Below, piece after piece: positions 28,001-32,155 of a DNA stretch of 32,155 bases (the first letter of the stretch is position 1; the number at the start of each line of letters is the position of its first letter). The notes under the pieces are model-generated. The model was not told where the DNA came from. It did no database searches and saw only the letters and a program-made list of their open reading frames with translations. The position numbers and the translations under genes are program-made. This stretch comes from a virus: the IMG/VR virus record IMGVR_UViG_3300020445_000034, positions 1-32,155 of that record; one strand, 5' to 3'.

Positions 28001-28683
28001 TAGTACTCTTTTGTTATCCATTCTATGCTATTGGGGTTAATGGTGGTTAAATTAAAAGAAAATGTAAGTCTCATAGACTCTGAAGTTTGTTTCTTAACTT
28101 CATGTTCCAAATAAGGTGGAAATAAGATGATGTCTCCATCATTCACTTCTGCCTCAAATGTATCTCTTGTTGCATTACCAATTATAGTACCTTCACAACC
28201 TCTAAAACGTAAAGTCCTATACAATGTACTAGGTGGATAGAATGTTGTAGGGGTAGCGTTCTTATTATAATAGACTCCACTCAAAAAGGTATTAGCATGT
28301 GCTGAGACATGATCGTGCCTTTCTTGGTTTTGTTCCTCGTGGTAAATATTGTACCAAAAAGCACCCATTTCAACAGGAGGTAATCCGTTCTTAATGAAAA
28401 CGTCTCGTATAGACCCCATAACGTCCCTCTGAAGGCGTTTGTTTACCTCATCAGGTACATATGGGTCATTTTCACCAGTAAAGGGGTAAGAACTATTTAC
28501 AGAACAGTTCCACCCCTCAGGCGTTCTATCCTCAGACTTTGGTATATCCCTAAAGAAATACTTTTCGTGCTTTGGAAATCTAAACTTAACGATTGGAGTC
28601 GGAAATACTTCTATTACGGAAGCATTCGGAGTCTTCGGCGTTTTACTCGCTTGATTCCTCTGGGTTGTATTTCTCACGTTCAT
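28000..28683 (-). CDS. 2OG-Fe(II) oxygenase-like protein, TIGR02466-type (227 aa)
   Basis: The 227-residue protein contains 'L-S-G-V-Y-Y' (residues 134-139) just after a His-rich run 'R-H-D-H-V-S-A-H' (H123, H125, H129). Then come 'I-I-L-F-P-P-Y-L-E-H' (distal H194) and 'M-R-L-T-F-S-F-N' (R205 for 2-oxoglutarate). These are the marks of the TIGR02466/PF13759 family of putative 2OG-Fe(II) oxygenases found in marine phages and bacteria. Which two of the clustered His residues bind iron cannot be decided by eye, because no Asp follows in the usual spacing. The N-terminal ~20 residues are basic and low-complexity. Its ATG lies inside the 43-residue gene. Substrate unknown. Confidence 0.8.
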   Translation of the reverse strand: MNVRNTTQRNQASKTPKTPNASVIEVFPTPIVKFRFPKHEKYFFRDIPKSEDRTPEGWNCSVNSSYPFTGENDPYVPDEVNKRLQRDVMGSIRDVFIKNGLPPVEMGAFWYNIYHEEQNQERHDHVSAHANTFLSGVYYNKNATPTTFYPPSTLYRTLRFRGCEGTIIGNATRDTFEAEVNDGDIILFPPYLEHEVKKQTSESMRLTFSFNLTTINPNSIEWITKEY

Positions 28684-28774
28684 CAGTATCTATGTTGCCA
28701 TCCTTATCATCATCCCAATCGGAACGATATTGAAGGTTTCTGGGTTTCCCCACTGTATATGCAAATTCAGCCAT
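28643..28774 (-). CDS. 43-residue protein with one canonical EF-hand loop
   Basis: The frame encodes 43 residues. Residues 21-32 read D-D-D-K-D-G-N-I-D-T-D-E, a textbook 12-residue EF-hand loop: acidic at 1, 3 and 5, Gly at 6, Ile at 8, Asp at 9 and Glu at 12. Dockerin-type calcium loops share part of this pattern. The flanks are 'L-Q-Y-R-S-D-W' before and 'R-E-K-Y-N-P-E-E' after, too short for a full paired EF-hand domain. A good ribosome binding site (GGGAG, 7-8 bases upstream) and a TAATG overlap with the 47-residue gene support expression. The 3' end overlaps the next oxygenase start by about 41 bases. Calcium binding is an inference; a single loop would probably need dimerisation or a partner protein. 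Confidence 0.7.
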   Translation of the reverse strand: MAEFAYTVGKPRNLQYRSDWDDDKDGNIDTDEREKYNPEESSE

Positions 28775-28917
28775 TACTTTCTCCCTTGTCCTCGGTAACG
28801 TTTCTTAGCTCCATTTCTAGAGCTTGCACTATATTTAGTATGTTTACCTTCTCCTTGTCGTGTCTTCTTCGGTTTGGATTCCATTTTATCCACACCGCTA
28901 AAAGATCTAATCGCCAT
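28774..28917 (-). CDS. Small basic protein of unknown function (47 aa)
   Basis: The 47-residue product begins MAIRSFSGVDKMESKPKK and is rich in Lys, Arg, Gly, Ser and Gln, ending 'K-R-Y-R-G-Q-G-R-K'. The first ~12 residues look like a short defined motif and the rest is a basic, probably unstructured tail. I think similar small basic proteins occur in other marine T4-like phages, but cannot confirm it here. It starts 11 bases after the stop of the 201-residue oxygenase and couples to the EF-hand gene by TAATG. A nucleic-acid- or acidic-surface-binding role would fit the charge. That is a guess. Confidence 0.7.
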   Translation of the reverse strand: MAIRSFSGVDKMESKPKKTRQGEGKHTKYSASSRNGAKKRYRGQGRK

Positions 28918-28928
28918 TTGGTATTATG

Positions 28929-29534
28929 CTATGTTACTCTATAATTATACCACACTTTCGGAGAAATACCATCCATATTCCCCCAAATTCTTTTCTCTCT
29001 CATCGTAGCACAAGCATCAAAAGCAGCAGCAACCCTACATTGACCTTCATAAGGTGGAACCCAATGCAAATATTGGGAGGGAAATAGAGTGAATTCTCCA
29101 AATTTGTTCGGTATACCGACTTCTTCACCATTAATGATGAACATCGTCTCTGTAGGGACATCCGAACCTAGATAGAGATTACCACTAACTGTACCCATTG
29201 ATACTGCATCAGTGTGACTATGCTTCTGTACACTTTGACCAGTTCTCAATATATTTGCCCAACTCTTAATTTTAACTGTTTCTCCTTTCTTAAGTTGCCA
29301 ATAATCAGAAAGAATACGTTTAAGAAAAGGAAGACCATGACCTGCCCATGCTTCAACACCTACAAATAAATTATAAAAATGCAACTTACCTAGAGTTTGA
29401 TTCTCAGGGTAATTGAAAGCACTCTTACCTAATCCAAGAATAATATCCTCGGAATCTAACAGGGCATTTCTCATTATTTGAGCATCATCGTCATCTAATT
29501 GATAATGCTTAATTCCAAAATCAGTGTAATTCAC
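28929..29534 (-). CDS. 2OG-Fe(II) oxygenase (201 aa, GTG start)
   Basis: This is a predicted 2-oxoglutarate/Fe(II) oxygenase. The sequence 'Q-K-H-S-H-T-D-A' carries H105, H107 and D109 (HxD), the distal His is H157 in 'Q-Y-L-H-W-V-P-P-Y-E-G' and R167 follows in 'Q-C-R-V-A-A-A-F-D'. The 'L-H-W-V-P-P-Y-E-G' turn is close to 'P-H-W-T-L-P-Y-E-G' in the 177-residue neighbour, so these genes are related. The start is GTG at 29534, overlapping the upstream stop by 14 bases with a weak ribosome binding site; no ATG nearby would keep the N-terminus. The target is unknown; a late structural protein or a small host metabolite are both possible. Confidence 0.83.
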   Translation of the reverse strand: MNYTDFGIKHYQLDDDDAQIMRNALLDSEDIILGLGKSAFNYPENQTLGKLHFYNLFVGVEAWAGHGLPFLKRILSDYWQLKKGETVKIKSWANILRTGQSVQKHSHTDAVSMGTVSGNLYLGSDVPTETMFIINGEEVGIPNKFGEFTLFPSQYLHWVPPYEGQCRVAAAFDACATMREKRIWGNMDGISPKVWYNYRVT

Positions 29535-30024
29535 GATAAGACCACGCTATAGTTGTACGTAACTCGTCAGTGTTAATATTGGGTGCTTGACCGTAGTGTG
29601 GCCAATCAGCATGTACCAATACCCCATTATTCGATTGATAATCAAAAGAATAACTCGCAAGATCAGTAAATACACGAAATCCACCGTCCCATCTCTTATC
29701 CCACTTAGTATTACTAAAATATACAAAAGTATAATGATCATGATCGGGAAAATCGATATGAGCACTACCTTGTTGATTAAGAGTTTGACCGTTAACGTTA
29801 ATACGTATTAATTCGTTCCTACCAATATGCTGTTCTGCCTTTAAACCTATCTGTCTACCTGCATCCTGAAAAACAACATTCTCTTCTTGATATTGTTTCC
29901 AAAACTTCCTACTACCAGGAGTAGATTCATTATGTAAGAACCATCCAGTCTTTTTTATCTCATCATATAATTTTCTATGCAATTGAAGTGGAAATACACT
30001 CTCAATTGTTATTGGTTGTTTCAT
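29521..30024 (-). CDS. 2OG-Fe(II) oxygenase, prolyl-hydroxylase-like (167 aa)
   Basis: The 167-residue protein has the HxD motif 'A-H-I-D-F-P-D-H' (H89, D91), a run 'H-Y-T-F-V-Y-F-S-N' after it, a 'W-D-G-G-F-R-V-F' strand, a distal His in 'W-P-H-Y-G-Q-A-P' (H143; H138 is an alternative) and R156 in 'L-R-T-T-I-A-W-S-Y'. This order and spacing fit the P4H-like 2OG-Fe(II) oxygenases of phages. It differs from the other four copies, which share more with each other, so it is probably an independent lineage. It begins inside the 53-residue gene (23-base overlap). A hydroxylation role is predicted, substrate unknown. Confidence 0.82.
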   Translation of the reverse strand: MKQPITIESVFPLQLHRKLYDEIKKTGWFLHNESTPGSRKFWKQYQEENVVFQDAGRQIGLKAEQHIGRNELIRINVNGQTLNQQGSAHIDFPDHDHYTFVYFSNTKWDKRWDGGFRVFTDLASYSFDYQSNNGVLVHADWPHYGQAPNINTDELRTTIAWSYRELH

Positions 30025-30163
30025 TAGGCAAATTACGATTAAAATTCCAATAAGAAAACTGATTATACCATTTAAGCAGTTGTGAGGCAGTCATCTGTAC
30101 AAACTTCTCAGCCCATAAGAATGACCATATAGCAAAATCAAGGAGATTTTTAGGGTATTTCAT
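30002..30163 (-). CDS. Small Trp/Phe-rich protein of unknown function (53 aa)
   Basis: A 53-residue frame begins two bases after the stop of the PAAR gene (TAATAATG) and ends inside the first oxygenase gene. It starts MKYPKNLLDFAIWSF and is rich in Trp, Phe, Tyr, Leu and Asn. The first ~45 residues could form an amphipathic helix pair, and the tail is Asn/Thr-rich. It fills a 140-base gap with no other candidate in a packed operon. No family is recognised. It could be a membrane-associated or hydrophobic-interface peptide, but no clean transmembrane segment is seen. Confidence 0.6.
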   Translation of the reverse strand: MKYPKNLLDFAIWSFLWAEKFVQMTASQLLKWYNQFSYWNFNRNLPNETTNNN

Positions 30164-30165
30164 TA

Positions 30166-30510
30166 TTATCCAACCATAACGTTAGCAGATTGACTTGAAG
30201 GCATTAAAGTGATGTTCGTAGTAACATTTAATTTATTTCCAACAACTGCTGGAACCATTCCATTAATTCTTACAGTACCAGCACCAACAATAACTTGTCT
30301 TGGACTTGTACATGGAGTAGGTGATGATGTACATGTCATTCCAGCAGCAGGAGGCATAGTATCAGTTTCTAGTATTGGAGCAAGAGAATTAATCCTTACA
30401 GTTCTTGCTGCTGAACCTGGGCTTGCTACAACTGTTGGGGGAGTTACACAAGGACAAACACCACCTGAGTCAGTAGTACCGTTATAAATCTGGGCGAATC
30501 CTCTAGCCAT
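30166..30510 (-). CDS. PAAR-type baseplate spike tip (gp5.4-like, 114 aa)
   Basis: This 114-residue protein is rich in Pro, Val, Thr, Gly and Cys with repeated short strands: 'G-V-C-P-C-V-T-P-P', 'A-R-T-V-R-I-N-S-L-A-P-I', 'A-G-T-V-R-I-N-G-M-V-P-A-V-V-G'. The repeated 'T-V-R-I-N-(S/G)' and Pro-rich turns fit the PAAR fold, a small cone that caps the central spike of contractile tails (gp5.4 in T4). Cys residues at about 19, 21, 60 and 67 could be metal ligands or disulphides. It lies directly before the oxygenase group and the gp25-gp6-gp7 block. The first 8 bases overlap the end of the coiled-coil gene. The assignment is good, the exact metal site uncertain. Confidence 0.85.
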   Translation of the reverse strand: MARGFAQIYNGTTDSGGVCPCVTPPTVVASPGSAARTVRINSLAPILETDTMPPAAGMTCTSSPTPCTSPRQVIVGAGTVRINGMVPAVVGNKLNVTTNITLMPSSQSANVMVG

Positions 30511-30839
30511 TTTCCAATACCTCTAATCTTTGTTCTACTTCTGTGAGTCTATTCCCATGATTGCTACGGGGAGCTTTGTGGGAATCTTTCTCAAGTAATT
30601 GAAGTCTTTCTTCTATACTATCTAGGTACTTATCAATCCTTATGTGTTTCTCTGCTCCTGGTGGCCTGTACATTAATTGTGGCCTCTGAAGCATTGATAT
30701 CTGGTCTTGGAGGTGTGCTATCTGCTCGTTGATGTTTAGAATAGGCACTTGCGGAGGCTGCATCGAAGTAGTCACAGAACTGGTCGAAGTTTTCAAGTGC
30801 TTCTTCATATGTCCAACTTTTTGGGTCATTTTTTGTCAC
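30503..30839 (-). CDS. Small coiled-coil protein split over two frames (frameshift)
   Basis: From a GTG at 30839 one frame gives a convincing N-terminus, 'V-T-K-N-D-P-K-S-W-T-Y-E-E-A-L-E-N-F-D-Q' and 'D-Y-F-D-A-A-S-A-S-A-Y-S', then turns into unlikely sequence and stops at 30633. The overlapping frame shifted by one base gives an unlikely start (ATG at 30829) but a convincing C-terminal half: 'N-I-N-E-Q-I-A-H-L-Q-D-Q-I', then 'R-I-D-K-Y-L-D-S-I-E-E-R-L-Q-L-L' and 'R-L-E-V-L-E-N-G', two short coiled coils. The two halves join best near 30731-30745 (minus strand TATTCTAAACATC) if one base is skipped. This may be a +1 frameshift, a mutation or an assembly error. A late promoter at 30895 precedes it and the PAAR gene overlaps its end. 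Function unknown. Confidence 0.65.
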
Positions 30840-30846
30840 GGAAATT

Positions 30847-30880
30847 TTTTTCGATTTTATGGAAAGGGTTTTTCGATTTT
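30847..30880. repeat. 12-bp direct repeat in the leader (TTTTTCGATTTT)
   Basis: TTTTTCGATTTT occurs at 30847-30858 and 30869-30880, exactly 22 bases apart, which is about two helical turns. A further TCGA lies at 30889-30892. The repeats lie between the late promoter and the GTG start of the coiled-coil gene. Confidence 0.7.
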
Positions 30881-30894
30881 GAAATTGGTCGAAA

Positions 30895-30902
30895 TATTTA
30901 TA
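30895..30902 (-). promoter_or_regulatory. Late phage promoter TATAAATA
   Basis: The minus strand reads TATAAATA, exact for the late NATAAATA motif. It is about 56 bases upstream of the GTG at 30839, and follows the terminator at 30972-30997, so it would start the operon of coiled-coil gene, PAAR and oxygenases. Confidence 0.65.
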
Positions 30903-30971
30903 TGTCGTTGGGAAACGTTTGTAGACTAAATGTACGCTAGGAGTCCCATCGCTCGGCACACGGGGGCATAC

Positions 30972-30997
30972 AAAAAAGGGGCAATTTAACTGCCCCG
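30972..30997 (-). terminator. Intrinsic terminator after the 46-residue gene
   Basis: On the minus strand a perfect stem GGGGCA/TGCCCC (plus strand 30978-30983 with 30991-30996) around an A/T loop is followed by TTTTTTG. It lies just after the stop at 31003 and closes the upstream operon. Confidence 0.88.
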
Positions 30998-31002
30998 TGT
31001 GA

Positions 31003-31143
31003 TCAGATGCACCTGTCTTCAAATCGTTCGTAAACTAGTTTGTCGATTTGATCTTGGGTCATGCTCAGTAAATCAGTTCTGAACTCTTCGAGGATTTCAA
31101 GGTAGCAATCCTCTAGAATGGATTCGTGGTGTAATGTGCTCAT
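31003..31143 (-). CDS. Small acidic helical protein of unknown function (46 aa)
   Basis: A 46-residue frame begins in a four-base ATGA overlap with the stop of the preceding gene and ends just before the terminator. The product is mostly acidic and helix-forming, with 'I-L-E-E-F-R-T-D-L-L-S-M-T-Q-D-Q-I-D-K-L-V-Y-E-R-F', and has no known motif. The overlap, the fitting terminator and the lack of any other gene in 31003-31140 support it. It is too short for most automated calls. Function unknown. Confidence 0.7.
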   Translation of the reverse strand: MSTLHHESILEDCYLEILEEFRTDLLSMTQDQIDKLVYERFEDRCI

Positions 31144-31328
31144 GCTTCAACGTCCATCCATCTGAATTGTGAAATTGTTCCGACTCTCCAAATGGTAACG
31201 GGTTCGCCTAGTTCTTGTGACCAGTTGAATGCCATGTCTGCTGCTGCTTCAAATCCTGTAGCAACGAATTCGCAAATCATGTCGTTGAATTCACCTGTTG
31301 ATTTTGGTTGGATTGCCCAAGTGGTCAT
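31140..31328 (-). CDS. Small conserved-looking protein of unknown function (62 aa)
   Basis: I place the start at the ATG at 31328, which has a strong ribosome binding site AAAGGAG (plus strand 31338-31344) nine bases upstream. An ATG 13 codons earlier (31367) falls in the promoter region and has no such site. The 62-residue product contains 'E-F-V-A-T-G-F-E-A-A-A-D-M-A-F-N-W-S' and ends 'F-R-W-M-D-V-E-A'. It is rich in Trp and Phe for its size and has no catalytic motif. It shares a four-base overlap with the 46-residue gene. Function unknown. Confidence 0.75.
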   Translation of the reverse strand: MTTWAIQPKSTGEFNDMICEFVATGFEAAADMAFNWSQELGEPVTIWRVGTISQFRWMDVEA

Positions 31329-31358
31329 GCGTTGGATCTCCTTTGTGTTTACTCTTAT

Positions 31359-31387
31359 ATTATACATGGGTCACCCTGCAAATACAA
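31359..31387 (-). promoter_or_regulatory. Sigma70-like promoter TTGTAT-N17-TATAAT
   Basis: The minus strand has TTGTAT (plus 31382-31387), a 17-base spacer and TATAAT (plus 31359-31364), followed about 30 bases later by the strong ribosome binding site and ATG at 31328. It overlaps the end of the 260-residue gene. The spacing is ideal for host RNA polymerase, suggesting early or middle expression of the two small genes. Confidence 0.5.
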
Positions 31388-32153
31388 TGGTAGGTGACGA
31401 GTCCTTAACAAATTGTTGTACTTTGTCCTGCTGTATTTTGATTACGACCTGACTGTTCTTATTTGCTTTGCTTAGTCCCATGAATGCACGGATGCCATTG
31501 TTGCTAGTGACTCGAACACGTAGACCAATATCAACATGGCAGCGGTCACCGTTGAATAAAATCTTGGCACTACTCTGACCTTTGCCCATTACTACCTCGG
31601 CATGATATCCCTTTGCTAATAATTGTGCCAAGGGTGTGCGTTCATGGTCTATAATATAAAGGCAGTTCGTTTCACTATCTGCCACTACCAGTTTGAATCC
31701 GTCTTGCTTTGCGTGTACGTGTTCCTGGAGAAACTCGGTGATCTGCTTTGGGGTAATGCTTTCGAGTGCTTTTTGGCAGAGAGATCCAAATTTCTCACGC
31801 CTCTCAAGAACTTCGCTATCAACGTTGACGCTGTTGTCAATAGTGCGAGATCTCCAAGCGTTACACTCTGAGGTGAATTCTTTAAATAGGGTTCGGTTGA
31901 CGAGGGCATCGGTTTTAGATGTGTTGACGTAATCGAACGACCCATTGCGAAGACCCTTTTTTCTTTTGATTGAAATAGGGGTGCTACCTGCCATTGCATC
32001 TGCTTTATTCTTTGTCCCTCCAAGATGAGTGACAGGACTATCGAAATAATTACGATTGTTGAGAAGTTCAATGACAGCATGTTCATTAGCAATGCCTTCG
32101 TAGTGGGTTGATCCGTTGGTTTTAAACATGATAGTAGAGTGATCGACACTCAA
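31371..32153 (-). CDS. Protein of unknown function, possible PD-(D/E)XK-like N-terminus (about 260 aa, 5' end uncertain)
   Basis: The frame is open to the window edge. A TTG at 32153 gives 260 residues, but the true start may be upstream or at the ATG eight codons in (32129). The N-terminal part has 'A-N-E-H-A-V-I-E-L-L' (E24), 'G-G-T-K-N-K-A-D-A' (D52) and 'P-I-S-I-K-R-K-K-G' (K63), spaced like motifs E...D...(x)-x-K of PD-(D/E)XK nucleases, with Ser in the usual acidic place. Then comes 'S-F-D-Y-V-N-T-S-K'. The C-terminal half (about 140-255) has beta segments such as 'F-K-L-V-V-A-D-S' and 'V-V-I-K-I-Q-Q-D'. DNA end-binding or cleavage is only a suggestion. It lies upstream of the terminator and may be an early or middle gene. 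Confidence 0.7.
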   Translation of the reverse strand: MSVDHSTIMFKTNGSTHYEGIANEHAVIELLNNRNYFDSPVTHLGGTKNKADAMAGSTPISIKRKKGLRNGSFDYVNTSKTDALVNRTLFKEFTSECNAWRSRTIDNSVNVDSEVLERREKFGSLCQKALESITPKQITEFLQEHVHAKQDGFKLVVADSETNCLYIIDHERTPLAQLLAKGYHAEVVMGKGQSSAKILFNGDRCHVDIGLRVRVTSNNGIRAFMGLSKANKNSQVVIKIQQDKVQQFVKDSSPTIVFAG

Positions 32154-32155
32154 TA

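Noticed and set aside
30840-31022. Extension of the coiled-coil gene's first frame to an ATG at 31022
   Set aside because: It would run through the terminator and late promoter, and the extra residues look non-coding. The GTG at 30839 fits the promoter better.
1-32155. CRISPR arrays, tRNA genes, insertion sequences, integrase or attachment sites
   Set aside because: No regular spaced repeats, cloverleaf-like sequence, transposase motifs or terminal inverted repeats were seen.

Overview
The window looks like part of the virion-structure (baseplate and tail) region of a marine T4-like myovirus, most likely a cyanophage of Prochlorococcus or Synechococcus. A SAR11-type myophage is a possible alternative. 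The DNA is AT-rich and every supported gene is on the minus strand, so transcription runs from high to low coordinates. Recognisable landmarks in transcription order are a PAAR-type spike tip, a gp25-like wedge protein, gp6, a very large gp7-like protein with a YHYH domain, a gp8-like protein, and a 2733-residue DUF4815-type protein. The late promoters fit the NATAAATA motif of T4-like cyanophages. No host photosynthesis gene, tRNA or integrase lies in the window, so the exact host is not proven.

Layout from the 32155 end. (1) 31003-32155: a 260-residue protein of unknown function with a possible PD-(D/E)XK-like N-terminus, a 62-residue and a 46-residue small gene, a sigma70-like promoter and a strong minus-strand terminator (30972-30997). 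(2) 30503-30905: a late promoter, a leader with a 12-bp direct repeat, and a small coiled-coil gene whose coherent protein is split across two frames. (3) 26753-30510: the PAAR gene, then five predicted 2-oxoglutarate/Fe(II) oxygenases interleaved with four very small genes (53, 47, 43 and 41 residues) that automated calling easily misses. Their start and stop codons overlap tightly, which implies translational coupling. (4) 4675-26726: the baseplate wedge block gp25, gp6, gp7-like, gp8-like and DUF4815 protein. (5) 1-4675: small coiled-coil genes, small structural or fibre-like proteins, and at the edge a repeat-rich open frame of at least 646 codons (1-1938) that runs out of the window. Intrinsic terminators (1951-1982, 4161-4187) and late promoters divide this part into sub-transcripts.

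The genes appear to build the spike, the baseplate wedges and the peripheral fibre-like parts of the tail. The oxygenases and small proteins lie inside that late operon, so they are probably made during virion assembly. The points most worth a second look are: one oxygenase in which the metal-binding Asp of the HxD motif is replaced by Ala, as in Fe/2OG halogenases; a 43-residue protein with a canonical EF-hand loop; the two-frame coiled-coil gene; and a duplicated helical module inside the gp7-like giant, together with beta modules shared by three baseplate proteins.
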